NCBI GenBank assembly: GCA_025331565.1
Contig: JAFREQ010000014.1
Location: 6,218,501-6,282,500 of the forward strand
DNA from: Holacanthus passer
Taxonomy: Eukaryota; Chordata; Actinopteri; Pomacanthidae
Length of the DNA stretch: 64,000 nt
Direction: 5' to 3'
Below the pieces are notes generated by a model that saw nothing but the letters and a program-made list of their open reading frames with translations, was not told the origin of the DNA and searched no databases. This document shows, in pieces, positions 22,187 through 35,738 of this stretch (position 1 is its first letter; every line of letters begins with the position of its first letter). A program made the position numbers and the translations under genes.

Positions 22187-23504
22187 AAGTCCAAAACAAA
22201 CAGCTCTGACCTGTTCACACAGAGCAAACACAAAGCAACATCACCATGGCCTGTCTTTGACCAAGAGAAAAATCTAAGTTACCAACTCAGGTTTTGTCTC
22301 CACCAATTCCTGAGAAAAAAATATCATACATATGCTAACTAGTTGTGAACTTGGGCAGATATCCAAGCTTAGTGTACAGTGGGTTTATCTGAGCTTGTTT
22401 GATGAAAGCAGCTTCTGCTATTGAAAATCAAGAATTGACCACACAGTACATTTGTCCACTATAAATGAAAAAGACTAAAAGCAGCTAAAAGCTCAGCAGA
22501 GCTTCAGAATAGGCGACTTCAGGGTAAAGTTATCTTTCTCTGTGGGAAAGCTCAGTTACCACAACAGAGTGTATTAAAAATATTGAAACTGATGGAACTA
22601 GAGTGATGTGATAGTTGGCCTGGGATGTCCTGACCTGCGGGTTGCTGAGAGGTGTGATGGGCTGACAGATTGGAGGTCAGTGAGAGAATACTCCTCTCTG
22701 TTCTGGTAGTCATTCAGTAGCATGGACCAATGCCATATACCACAGCATGTATAGTCTAAACTAGTAAGAAACATCAAGAAACATCTGATCGGGACTTAAA
22801 ATGATCTATTTTGAGCTCTGTGGTAAGTGAGTTTCAAATATCGATCCCCAGAACAGAGACATCTTTCTTTCTTATCACACACAAACATTCACATTCTTAT
22901 ATCAGTGTATCAGCAGTTCATAGTTCACATACGTGTGTGGACCAGACGAACGGTTGTTTTTCTGGATGTGGCTCTGTGGATGGGTGTTCCCTAGAGAAAC
23001 ATCTTGCTGGAGAGAGAATATTTACTTCTCCCACAGAGTCCTTAAGGAGCGAAACATTCCAGGTGGGAGATCTCTAGCTGTTCTTGTAAATTGGTGCTGT
23101 AGCATTTGTCGGAACAAGGGGAACAGCCTGAATCCAGCCACCTCGCAAACACTGAACCTCTTATCATAATTGTCTCGACTTCATGAATAGATACTCTCTC
23201 AATTTCGGTTTCATCAATTGATGTTGTTTTATCCACCTTCACCACAGCCTCCAGGGTGATACTGGTGAGGCAGCCCTTCATGGGAGGATTAATGCCACCT
23301 TTGTGCGTCACTGGCCGAACCAGGTGGAGCTCACACATGCCATTGTGACTTCTCCCCAGGCATCAGGCATACCTCACCATACCATACCTTTCATATCTTT
23401 AAGCACCCCCGACAGCGCTGTCGGCACAGCCTTTGATCTCATCTGTCTGCATGCCACCGGGTCCTCCATAAAATGTCTCGAGTCAATGTCAATGCAACAG
23501 TTGC

Positions 23505-23582
23505 TTAATGTTAAGAAGGTAGCGCTCTGCATGTTTGGATCAACATATACTTGTGAATCAAGCTTTTCACACATGAAACTCT
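23505..23582 (+). pseudogene. Relic of a hAT-type transposase C-terminus
   Basis: The plus-strand reading NVKKVALCMFGSTYTCESSF followed by SHMKL resembles the conserved end of hAT transposases and their domesticated zinc-finger relatives (pattern ALxxFGSTYxCExxFSxMK). The usual following motif for the dimerisation surface is lost: a TGA stop comes shortly after. Upstream sequence in the same frame is open for about 60 codons but has no domain that I recognise. It appears to be a dead fragment. Confidence 0.45.
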
Positions 23583-23912
23583 CTTTGCTCCCTGACTGAT
23601 GGCGCTCTTCTCCAAAGTCTTTGGATTGAGCTGACATCTTAAGTCACAGCTCTTGTGACTGTAGCTGTAACTGTAGCCTCCATATCAACATAATGTGGAA
23701 TGTATAAACAAGGGCGCGTCTAATCACACGTGACCTGGTGATTTAAAATGAATGTGTTTGTTGCGTTCCTTCAGTGTGTAGTAGGAGGTGTTGTGTTATG
23801 TGTGTTGCTTGACTGCACTGCACTGATCTCTCTTTTTAATCATTCTGTGATGTGCCTATGGTCAGGTGTAACCAAAAATATATATGTTTTTTTATTCCAA
23901 AGGTGAAACAAC

Positions 23913-23914
<2 letters not shown>

Positions 23915-23958
<44 letters not shown>
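23915..23958. repeat. Compound (TG)n(AG)n microsatellite
   Basis: About 13 TG repeats followed directly by nine AG repeats. Confidence 0.9.
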
Positions 23959-25976
23959 TGAGAGAGGGAAATACTGGTAGAGATTGTTATTGGTTACTCT
24001 TAACGCCACTTGTTATGATTCTGTTTGCCAAACCCAAAAGCAAAAAGAGGTTTTCTTCCTTAAAATGATTCTCAATTGAATTTGTAATTGAACGATATGA
24101 TCTATAAAGAATATAGAAACTTTGGAGACTACAGAAAGAGAAGACATTTATTTCAGACACAGTGTATATTCCCACACAGAAGCTCATGAACACACCCACT
24201 CTCTAAACGACAAGCTAAAACTGGCTCGACAAGCTTTTAATGGTTGACTGGAATTTCTGTGGAATAGTGGCGTATACAGTTACATCAGTGCTTATCATGC
24301 TTCCTTGGAAGTGCTTTATCTATGCAATGACACACCTCTATATGTCTGACATAATGCAATTAGGATCTTCTCCCATAAATTACTGTCAGCATTTTGAAAA
24401 GCCTTGAAAATTTCTAATGTGTCAGAGCGAGTGAATAATAAAAGAAAAGAAAAAAGATATCTCTCCCAAAAAAGACACAATACCCATTCCCCTGTCCTTA
24501 TTATAGATCATCAGTGTATCAAATTAAAACAAAAAATCATGAAAAACTCATGAAGCTAATTGAGAGAATGCCAGCAAAGCTATCATCAAAGCAAAAGGTG
24601 GCTACTTTGAAGAATCTAAAATCTAAAACACATTCTGGTTGACCACTTTTTTGTTCACTACAAAATTCCGTATGTGTTCCTTCTAAGTTTTGACGTCTTC
24701 AATATTAATCTACGACGTAGAAAACCATAAAAAATAAAGAAAACCAACACCATATTGACTTGCCCCCTTCATGCAAAAGTCAAGTTTTGACCTTTCTCAA
24801 CCTTTTCCACAAACCCAGTCTACATTACAAATGCTGTGTTACGAGATTCCATATCCACATACCATGACCCGGCCCCACTACACACCCTGCTACATTATTT
24901 TTATATCCTGTTAATGTTTGTGTCATCTTATGGAGAGGAAGAGTGTATCTTTTGTCCAATTAAAGAGCAGCATTCCTCATGTCGCATTTGACATTTGACA
25001 AGGCAATTGTTGCCCTAAATGTCATTGATTTTTAGTAGGAACAACATTTTATCTGCAACCCATTGTACTTGAAAACAGGTCCAGTAACATCTGCGGATGA
25101 AAGGCCAGCGTGAAAAGGTTTTAATTGCTAAGGCCTCTACAGCAGCCTGACTCAACATGGAACTGTTTTCCGTGTCGTGCGATTACAATTAAATTAATTA
25201 CAATAATACTTGACATGGAATTCTGTATGAATACAAAGAACGGATAAATTAAATTTAACTGAAAATAAATGTGATAGGTTTAATATTCCAGCCAGGTTGC
25301 ATTGTGAGACATGTTGTCTCCTTTCTCTTACTTGATGTTATTATTCACTACAGATAAAATCAGAGCAGTTTCAGTTCATGAACATTCACCTCCAGTTATT
25401 TCTGTGTGCGCTTTCTTAACTCTTTGTAACCTCTAGAGAACGTAGTCCCCTGTTTTATACTGTAAAAAACGAACATAACTATGCCATCCTTAGGACACTA
25501 TCCTAACATTTGGAGCTGACTTTGAACACGCAGTGATCATCAAAAAACCACAAATGAAAATCTGTACATTCAGTTTGTCTTCAAGTATTGTAGTAGTTAA
25601 AACTATTGTTAAATTGTTGTTATTGTTTTCCTATGTGTATAACTGAAACCGTCTACTATCTGCAAAAGAGTTCTTGTCAAGAAAGTTAGTTCTGCTGCAG
25701 AACAATAGAAACATACAAAAAATATTTTACCATGATGTAAACAGTGACCAATCCCAAAATACATGGAACAGTTTTCCTTCTTAAGTTTGACAAAGGAGAG
25801 GCTCTGAAGTCTAAGATATTCATTTTTTCCCTGCCACTACGGACAGAAACAGTAACTAGAGAAGAAAAATGAATCATTCAAGTGTTGCTAAAGGTAACAT
25901 AACTTGCTGTGAGTCATATGAGAAAAGCACCATATCCTCTAAGCGTTTGCAATTTAGGACGTGATCAAAAATATAT

Positions 25977-28900
25977 TTACACATTTTTTAAGAAACAGGA
26001 TCGAGTGCTTATGTTAGTTTTTTGGCTTTCCATTTGGATCAGACTCGCTGTCTCATGTGTTTCCATTACATGAGAGGTATTTGTACTGTATCCGGTGCTT
26101 TCACAAGGCATGCAGATTGAGGCCAGAGTGCTGAACCTGGCAATCTCACCCTGGTCGAAATCTGGGTCAAAAGAAACGTCAGGGATGGAGATGGCATCAA
26201 GCTCAAATCTGGTCTCTTTGTCGTCCTCTTCAGCATAAATGTGAAGAGCATCAACGCCCAGCTCCTCTTCTGCTGCCTTTAGATTGTACAGCATCTACGT
26301 TAAAAAGAGGAGCAAAACAAGAAAAGGAAGAATACATTTTTTAAAAAAGAGACAGAACTACCCCCTTTTTTTGTAAGAGTGATTAGATTCCTGTCATTAC
26401 CGTATTCAGCATTTTGAACAGAATTTCACGGTGGGCACCAATCTCAAGTCCTGCAGTATGTTTTCTCATCCGGCTCTGGGAAATGTCACGGGAAAAAAAC
26501 CCTTGCATAGTGTTTCTCTCCTGATGGCCTATTCTCATGGCTGACGATGCCATCGTTGACTGAAAAATCAAGCATTTCATGGTTAATACTTTACAATACA
26601 GCAACTTTTGGAATATGGTGGAATTTTATGAACTGCAAAAGGTCATGACTCAGTAAAATTCTTGCCATCTGCCTTTTCAAACTTCGGAACATTACTCAGA
26701 TTCCATAATAATAATAATAATAATAATAATAAGAATAATAAGAATAATAATGTCAGTACCCATTGCATTGAGTTCCCACGTGTAAACTCTTGTTCCCTGA
26801 AGCTTCTTCTTCGGTACTGGTCTTGTGATGATTCATTTGAGTCTTCTATCAACTGTTGAAAAAAAAAACACACCTTACTTTTGAAATAATTTTAAATAGT
26901 GTCCAATTGTCACTATAAGAAAAATACAACAGGTTAAGGCTGGCAGCTTATTCTATATCTTTATTCTGGTTGTCAACAAATCTTTGAAAACACCAATACC
27001 AAGTGTGTTTGACTGTCCTTGCTCATTTGACTTTAAACATTTCATGAATGTGTGGCAGCATTTTAAAAAATCTAAAATTTGCCCAGAACAGCTGTGAACT
27101 GTGGTTTTTAGCAAACATTGAGGGAACATGTGCAACCCAGTGCAATGTTGGATTTTAATATTAGCAGTGGCACAGAAGGATAAACTATATCACGCTTTGG
27201 CTACACAGTAAGATCAGTTCATTGCTGGTTTTGGTCTTTTCGTTGGATTTGTTGATAATTAAAAAAAATCTAGAATATCACAAAAATTACTAAGAGTTTC
27301 GTTACCCTATGCAAAGAGGTCCCTTGCTTTTTTTCCATTTGGGACAAGGCGTGCTCTGAACGGGCATGTGACACTGCTGCTGCTGCTGTCGTCTTAGTGG
27401 TTGACTGCCAAAAATAAAGCCAAGTCAAGTCATGACCACACACAAGTAACTTGAAAAAATTAATAAATGCCCATTTGCCTTAATGTAGAACAGATTAAGA
27501 AAACTTGCATATGCATATTTTTCATCACTTACTTGCTTTAGCGCTGTCATTGTTGGAACTTGAGATACTGTTTGGATTTGTTTCACATTCTGGTATGGTT
27601 GGTTTATTGGCTCAAACAACACCTGTTGAAAATTAGAATACAGAATATTGAGTTTTTACAGCAAGAAGTCACAGTTATATTATTATTACATATTATACAT
27701 GTATATTATTGCATATTATTATTTATTTATTTTATTTTTTGTGTATAATACTACTGTTGTAGTATGAATGAAAAAAAATGAACCTCATTTCAAGTTGTTA
27801 ACAGTGCTTTTTTAACAATTACTACAATAAAAGAATACCTTGATAAGCCCAAGCACATTTATCTTTAGACTTTAAATTCCACTTGAGTACTATAACAAAA
27901 AAAAACTGAAATGTGTGCGCGCGTATATTTGCTACAGTAATAATCAAGTACAGGTAATTTTGAAATTAAAATATTTACTTGACAGTCAGTTCCTGGTGTC
28001 TCAGTGTTACAGTTCATCAGATGTCCTGAACCTCCATCTGGGGCTGTGAAGGTGTTGTGATTTGTCTCACATGACAGAAGCAAAAGTGCCATACCTGGGA
28101 TACAAAGACCACACACACAGATCAAATCATACAGTGTTATGTCCTAAATGAGGATCTTCTAAATCAGGGCTCATGACAAACATATAAAATCCTGTTATTA
28201 TATATGCCAGCTTTTATATTTGTTGTACATTTTTTCAACTTTCAAACTAAAAAAATAAAGTGCTCTTATTCTGAGTGTCATGGAAATGCATCCCACCTGC
28301 AAGCAGTAGTATGCTGAACAAAATGATCCCGACTACTCCTCCTCCAGCCGCGGGGCTAGTAGCTGTGCGGGAACAGTTTGGTCGTGCTGTGTTTGCGCAG
28401 GTACACACAGTAACTGACAGATTGTGGACAGCAGTCTTGTGTTGAAGGTCAGACACTTCCAGCATCAACGTAAAGTGTCCAGAATGAACTCTGTTGTCTT
28501 TCACCAGGTTGACTGAATACCCTGCATATACAAAATTAAATGTCATTTTATAAAGATTCATTATTTCATATTGTATAAGATGGACCTATAGGTTGATTTG
28601 AAAGCAGTGACATAATTTACATGAGTTGTGTGAACTTGGCTGTGTCCGAGCCCCTGCGGAGTTGTCAGATCTAAAGCTCACCTTGAAGAGGGTCGACGCT
28701 CCACTTGCCCTCAACATCTCCGAGAAGCTTGAAGCGGAAAGGTCCGCCGTAGGGATCCTCATCCAAGTCCACGACTGTGATGTTGGCCACAGAGGGTCCA
28801 TCAGTTTGGCACATGTCAATTTTGTCATTAGTCAGGGTTGGAGTGTTGTCGTTCGTATCGCTTACATAAATGCTGAGGGTCGCAGTGCCTGTCATTGGAG

Positions 28901-31900
28901 GTTTGCCTGGTGACAAAAAAACACATGTTTACATTTTCAGTTATATCATAAAAAGCTGATAACATGCAGAATGTAAAAACAACTCCAGGTCATACCATCA
29001 TCAACAGCATGCACTGTGATCTTGTAGATATTGTCTTTCACAAAGGGTGACTCTCGGTCTAAGGTCTTCGTTGTGGTTATTTTTCCTGTCTTGGGGTCCA
29101 CTGTGATCCAGTCAGCTGGATCTTCTCCTTTGCTGTATCTGAAATACACATGCGTGTTATTGACATACTAATGTAGAATGTTGTAAGATGGATATGAAAC
29201 GAGTGTCTTCACAACTTACGCAACTGTGTTCATGACGTCAGGGTCTCGAGCTGTAAATGTCTCCAGATACTGTCCCACCTCAATATTTTCACTCAGCATA
29301 ACTGTTTTGATCAGCTTGTCAAAGATTGGAGGCTCATTGACATCCTCCACAGTCACTATCACTGTTTGGGTGGACGGACCTTGTGTCTCTGTCCCAGTCA
29401 CACCACCAGCAGCGACTACTTCCCATAAAGCACCCTCTTTGCGTCTCACCACTTTACATGACTGATAAGGGATCTCATTCTCTACACTGATAGTCAGGTT
29501 CTTCACGTGACTGTCTTCATAGTCCAGATGCTGTGAAAGAAGTAAAGATCGAATGTTGGTTTTGAAGACAAAGATTGAAATTCAGGCTGTAATGTTGCTT
29601 CAAATTGTACATCCTTATGGCTTTTTAAGAGCCATTAAGTTGAACATACACTGTTAGTCAGTCACTAAACACTAAAATCCTTAGAATTAGTATGACTTAC
29701 CACATTCAAGAATATCAATTAAAGAGGCCAAAATACGTCCTTACATAAAAACATATTTGTTTGATTGGTTATATTAACATTTGAAAGAAAAGTATGGCGC
29801 AGCCTGGTTGTTGTGGGTCAGATCCTTGTACCTCACTGTACAATTCGTTGAACCAGCACCAGGGCAGGATGTAGATATTATTATGATACTGCATGATAGA
29901 GTCCACTGGAAAGTGTGATAGAAAGTACTGTATCTTAAATCACAATGCTTGCTGTATCAGTTTTTCTGTTTCGGTCTAACCGGTTTCTGAATTTACCAAA
30001 TTGCAGGTTCTTCTGCTCGTGGTGCCACTGTTTTTTGTATTCTCTGTCCCGACCTGCCTGCCTGATGTGAGTGCGTTTTTTGCCATTTTCAGTCTTTCAC
30101 TGTGAGTGCTGTGTTCTCGGTATCTTTTTGGTTTTGTCTGTCTTTTTGTTCCCCTCCCCCCTTGTCCTCGCTTTCCCTCTTTCCGCACACCTGCCCATCA
30201 CCGGGGATCAGCATACCTGTCATCGAGCAGTCACCATTTCACTACAAGAATCCTGCACTCATGGCCAGTTTCCGCTGGATCATTTTTTGTCGATGTGTCA
30301 CGCTTGTAGCTCTAAATGCCAGTGTCCTGCCCTGCGTCACACCTGTTCTCTCTGGCTCCAGGTTTCCCCTGCCAGCCTTTCCAGTCTGTTAACCCCACAC
30401 CTATACTCCCCCTCACCCAAGCTCACCAACACCAACCAGCCACTATCTCACTATCTCTGCATGCTTTTAAGAACAGACTTGTGTTTTCACTTGCCTGACT
30501 GGGTCAAGCTTAGATTTACGACTTTTTCACCAAATGGTTATTGGACTGGGGCTTGGGAAAAAAAACAACATAAGTATGATCACAGACGAAATACCTTTTC
30601 CACATACAGAAGTCCCTCGTTTGTATTAGGATCAGTAGCGATTCTGAAGTTGTTGTTTGTGTCTCCTTGGATCAGATATTTCGCTCTCCAGGCCGGTGTG
30701 CCTCTTGTGTCTCCGTCTGTAACTTGCAGACGTGAAACAAGAACATTTTCCTCGCCTTCTTTCACACTCCGTGGACCCTGAGGTAAAAAATAATTGAAAC
30801 TTTTACCATGAAAAATAGACTGTTGTGTTATCAGCATCAGCTGTCATTGCCTTCCTTGAGGTAATTGAAAGAAGCAATTGCTCACTGTTTGTCCTGTGAT
30901 CGCAGGAAGGTGATTATTTCCATCTACTATGTTGATTATGACGGTGCACGAGCTGGAGAGCTGTATTTTATCTCCACGGTCTTTGGCCTCCACTATAATT
31001 GTGTATTTCTCTGCTTTCTGACGGGTTAAAAAGGAACAATCACTTTAAAAAAAATGAATATCAAATTCCATTTCAAATTTCAAATTTCAGGAGATCAACA
31101 GACTGATTATTTTTGATGAGAGAATTGCGCAATGAGTCCTCTCACCTCGTGGTCCAGACACCCTTTAAATGAAATGGTTCCGGTCTGAGTCTCAGAGATC
31201 TGGGATAAGGTGAACTCCAGGTCCTGTGGTTCTGGAGAGACTGAGACTATTTTTAAATCAAATATTCTGTTGTTCTTGACGTGGTCAGAGTCGCTTCCCA
31301 TGAGGGTAATGATATCAGTGCCTGCCAGTATCAGAATAAAGGAGTTATATTTTTGGTTATTGTGAGATTCACAACAATTGAATGCAAATTACCATTTCAT
31401 AATAGTGTCAGTGAAGATTATATTAGAAAATTAAAAAAAAAAATCAGCAGGTTACCTTGTGCTGTTGCCTCTGCTATGCTGACCTCATATATTTCAGGAT
31501 CAAACTTCGGAGGGTTGTCATTTGCGTCAAGAATTTTTATCTCGATGCCCAGCTCTGTGTCCAATAGATGATTTTCTCTATCAAATGCCTGAAACTTTAC
31601 CTGTAAAGGAAAGTCACGGAAACATTGTTTGCGCTTTCCAGGAGATCATTGAAATAATGCTGTGTAACTAAATTTGTTCTAACCTTAAAAATGGACATTT
31701 CCTCATAGTCCACAGCTCTGTGGACAGTAATCTCCCCTGTGTGTTCATTTATTTTTAATACGCCTATGGGGTCCTCGTCAACACCTTGACCATGTATCTT
31801 GAAAAGGGCGAAGTTCTTCTCAATTTGAATCTGTGGGGAGTCAAAACACAACAGCGGCAACTTTTGTAAGTTTTGATCTCCCTGCATCTTGTCATATGTG

Positions 31901-32706
31901 CTATTCATATACATGCATTGTGACCCTCGGTAGATACTCACTGTGCCCAGTGAATATGGGAATGGTCCTTTATAGCCTTCGTCAATTGTAAAAGAATCAA
32001 TGATCCAGTTTCTTTTCCGTCGCTGTAAAGTTTGTGAAGATGACAAGTGGACTCCCAAACACTTTAAAAAACAAACATTACACACACTGGATTAAGTGCA
32101 TTTGGAATATTTTTGTATATTACGATTATGATTATAAATTACAAAGACATTTTTGAAAAACAGAAACTCTGAAAACAATGTTACTGAACAAGTTACTTGG
32201 TTTGTGGGCACAACACCACTTCCAGAATGACACTGTTTGTAGGTCAAAGGACGGAGATGTTTGTCTAAAATGTTGACAGACATGACCTCAAGCGACTGCA
32301 TTGTTGTTGTTGTTGCATTGTTAGACAAATATTCAATTTGTCATTTCCAAATTGTCTTTGCTTTATAGCTGTTCATTCAATGACCACCAGAAAAGAAAAA
32401 ATCTTCATATACCTGTGCAATTTGAACTGTTTCATTTATATAATTTGCTTCCATCCTTGGTTACTGATAGAAAATATTGTTATACTTAAAATAATAAAAT
32501 AATAAATCTGTATGTCCTCATTCATGTTGTTAGAATCAGATGAATGAAAACGTAGTTTCTAAAAACAATCAATCATGTTGGAACCTAAGGCAGAAGAAAG
32601 CATTGAGTAAGCACTGTAATAAATAGTTTCAATACTTCAGGGCAGAAAGACATCAAAGAAATATTCTTACCAGCATCATGAAGAGACAGAGGTGTATCGT
32701 CTCCAT
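25977..32706 (-). CDS. cdh26: Cadherin-26-like protein, left tandem copy (17 exons)
   Basis: Calcium-dependent adhesion protein. Exons in transcript order: 32706-32671, 32061-31942, 31830-31684, 31600-31456, 31321-31146, 31017-30886, 30777-30595, 29530-29220, 29138-28996, 28906-28682, 28521-28297, 28094-27979, 27622-27533, 27404-27306, 26852-26760, 26559-26401, 26294-25977. Phases agree; 905 residues. Signal peptide [12 protein letters not shown] plus CLGVHLSS; a very short propeptide ends at a furin-type RRKR, exposing Asn-Trp, so Trp is residue 2 as needed for strand-swap adhesion. Cadherin repeats carry linkers [20 protein letters not shown] and [10 protein letters not shown], with [15 protein letters not shown] in the fourth. 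The helix is at about 596-622 ([20 protein letters not shown]). The ~280-residue tail is divergent: the juxtamembrane and catenin-binding motifs of the right copy are degraded, though FSTLASIC near the end matches its FKTLGGIC. Unequal-tail paralogue of the right copy; expression is not shown. Confidence 0.8.
26706..26750. repeat. (AAT)n microsatellite beside a splice donor
   Basis: Interrupted AAT/AAG trinucleotide run in the intron of the left cadherin gene. It starts about 8 bases beyond the GT donor of the exon 26852-26760 (minus strand). Confidence 0.9.
29920..30545. repeat. Probable interspersed repeat in the large intron of the left cadherin gene
   Basis: C/T-rich text (CCCGACCTGCCTGCCTGATG, then TTTTGTCTGTCTTTTTGTTC, then ACCTGCCCATCACCGG) resembles the untranslated or terminal part of fish retroelements. 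It contributes most of a 236-codon plus-strand open frame that then runs antisense through the cadherin exon 30777-30595. The ends are not defined. Confidence 0.35.
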
Positions 32707-35700
32707 AGTATATCCAGATTATGTGTTATTGACGTTGGTCCCTAAAAGACTATCCCTTGAAGGCACCCGAATGAATGACATGCCAAGGTCCTGGCTTTGG
32801 TATATCTGTGAGAGGGAGGGCCTGTGTCGTAATAAATTATCTCACATGAACCTTATAGGTTCAGCCTGGAAGTTAAGAAAAGTTCATAACAGCTGGGTGT
32901 GTACAAAGTACTATGTGTGAGTGTGTGTCTGAACATTAATATATATTTGGTTGCGTTAGAGAGTTTCTCATTTTACTGTATGTTACAGAATGTGATATTG
33001 TACATTATCTTTATTTAAATAGCTCCTTTCCTAACAGTGTTACAAAGAGCTTCACAATGGTGCAAATACACAAAAACACAGTCGAAATAAACACTGTTAA
33101 ATACATTAGAAATTAGTATTATTTCCACTTTGTAACTCTTTTAAAATGTTTTAATATGTGCAAATTACCCACAAATTGTATTCGGACAGTTATCCCAAAA
33201 CAATTGTCAATTAGTTTTACTGAGGAAACCTTTTTTTTCTTTAATATATCAGTTTTCTATTTATCAGTTTCTATTGCTTATAGTAGTCTGAGAAGCAAAA
33301 GTTAGCTTTACCTGTCAAGAATAAAAATATGCATGATGATTGCACGCACTTTAATACAGCACGAAGAGAGAAATACTAATGTGTTTTTGTGTAAATGGGG
33401 ATTAAATATCAGGTCAAGGTCAGATTACAAACTACAAATGACGTTTCAGCCACAAAGTGTTACATTAATAAAAAGGCCTTTTATTCCGGCTCAGCAAAGA
33501 TTCAACTCAAACTTTCATCCATGATTAGTCGCCAGGAGACTTTGAGTTACTCCATATAATTTCAAGCTCACTTGTGTCCTTTGGCGTTCATCAGTCGTAA
33601 TGATGTGTTTTGTTGTTTGGCGCTTGCATAGATTTCTTATTTCTAGTTTATCGACATAATCTGGTTCATTGCCTTTTAAAAAAGATTTGTTTGTTTGTTT
33701 TGTGCTGTGCTCGCCGGGATAACACTGGAAATAAGCACTAACAACAAAGTGAAAAAACATGTTTACACCGGTTTTTATTCTATGAGTTCCATCGGCTTTA
33801 TTTGCCACACGATAGTCTACTATTTGTCATTTCTTTGCATGTGCAGGCAGAGAAATGTTTAGCTTCTGTTTGGTTTCATTGCTGCGAGCCAGCAGAAACA
33901 AAATCATGTTTTCAGCCAACGTCAACAGAAACCTTTTGCACTGAAGCAAGACAGCTACGAAACAATTTACTGGCAACTTCGCTGAAATCATTTCACCAGA
34001 AAAAAGATAAGAACTGCATGGAACATTCAAAACCTGTGTGTCATGTCGCTAAAGAAAACAAAGCTCGGGTGTCGACACGCTGCAGTTTGGCGCAGCGCTT
34101 CCTTTATGAGACAAAGAGGGATGCTTTAATGTTTTTTTTTTTTTGACTAATACAGCATTTTATTCCCCCTTAGTTGCATTTATAAAGATTCAACTTTATT
34201 TCCTTGATTAGTTTGGAGTTAGTGTAACGCTCCCTCGTATCGTTTATCAGTCTTAATGTGTTTGTTTTGTTCTTTAGTGCTTGCATAGATTTATTTCCTT
34301 CTATAGACTGAAGTATGGACACTTTTTGTTTCTATTGTCCCGTTTTGCTGAATTGGAACTGAACTTAAGGCAAAAAACACATTCGATATGTATTCAGCGG
34401 ATTGTGCGTGTGGGTCAAACGAGTTCAGGCGTGTGTCAGATTTGCATATTACTCTCTGCGCCACACCAGTCACCAAAAAAACAAGTTCAGCCACGCCTGG
34501 GCATCCATTGTAACTCTCATCAGCAGCATACAGAGGGAAACTATTGAAAAATATCATATGTCAAATGGAAGATGATATGAACTGGACATTTAGTCTTTAT
34601 ACTCTTCACCTTGTTTTTCTAAGTATGCTACTCTGGGATTACCGATGCAATTATATGCAAGGTGAGGAAAGAGTCAACCCAGCTCAGCTCTCTGCCCTTC
34701 ACACAAGTTAACCCAGCCTTTTTGTAACAATGACATTTCTGTTGCCACCACTCCTTCGCTGACAACCTCATCTTCAATTCATGACGTGATCTTTAGGCTA
34801 GGTTTGTAAAAAAAAAAGAAAAAAAAGAGGAATACACATAACTATAGTGGTTAAAAATGACCTTTTCAAATGATAGTACACATTGTCTTAACACTGTATA
34901 TTGCTAGTTTGGTATCATTTTATTATATCTTTAACAAATTAACACTTCTTTTCCCCCTCAAAAGGTTTCATCCCAAAAGTTGTTACCAGCATATCTTTTA
35001 GCAACGGCAAATACAAAGTGTCTTTCCAAATGTCTGTTTTCTAAAGTAATGCATGTTTTAGACAGCAGATACAAAAAAAAAATGCACATAAGAAAAGAAA
35101 GCAGTCACAAAGTCCATGCCACTGTATCACCAGATCATTAATGACACAAACATTTACAGTACTATAGTAGGAACAACACCACTGTTGAACAGTAACGATT
35201 TCAACCATTTCTACCGGTCCTCATCCAGGATCTTTTACAAAAGAATAATCTCAGAAAAGTGACTGAAATGAATCATCTTATCCACTATGAAATATTACAG
35301 TTTCCACAGATAATATTACAGTTACAAACATGAAAATAATACTGCCATGACAAAGCCCTCCAGCGCTGAGATGTGGCAGTAGTCATACTTAAAAAAACAA
35401 ACCAAGCAAACACACCCGGTCACTGGCAAAACATCCCATTTCAAAGTCACCAGAGCATGACAGTTTGTGCAGTGCATTAATTCCATCTTCAAGCAAGCAA
35501 AATACAGCCTCTACTACATAATCCTTGTTTTGTTGATAGGTGTTGATAGGTGCTGGCTCTATAAATACGTGAGAGCTGGAACCAGATATTTAAATGCCAG
35601 ATGTTTAAGTATAAAATCCAAACATTGTGGTGTATCTTCTCTCCAAAAAATCTAGTCAGATTGGTTCAGAATCACGACCTCGAGCCCAAAGCCAAAAGCA

Positions 35701-35738
35701 ACTTGGTTGATGTAAAAATCCCAGTCCAGCAGTGCCCT
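32707..35738. other. Spacer between the tandem cadherin genes
   Basis: Holds the upstream region of the left copy and the 3' region of the right copy. There is no gene that I can support: a 114-codon plus-strand frame at 33802-34146 ends in a poly-T run and has no domain. A pair of diverged similar blocks lies at about 33499-33635 and 34186-34295. No TATA box is convincing upstream of 32706. Confidence 0.5.

Larger units (their letters stand above)
20500..25976. other. Intergenic between mtg2 and the cadherin pair; no intact gene
   Basis: AT-rich sequence with two CTCF-like motifs, a hAT-transposase-like relic at 23505-23582 and a compound TG/AG microsatellite. I see no intact coding gene. 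Open frames on both strands at 22811-23640 overlap one another and are interrupted. The right end should contain the 3' UTR of the left cadherin gene, which is read leftward. Confidence 0.5.

Noticed and set aside
30071..30781. A 236-codon plus-strand open frame, the longest in the window
   Set aside because: It runs through repeat-like C/T-rich sequence and then antisense through cadherin exon 30777-30595. There is no domain and no splice context.
33802..34146. A 114-codon plus-strand frame between the cadherin genes
   Set aside because: It ends by running into a poly-T tract; the composition is unremarkable and there is no homology that I recognise.
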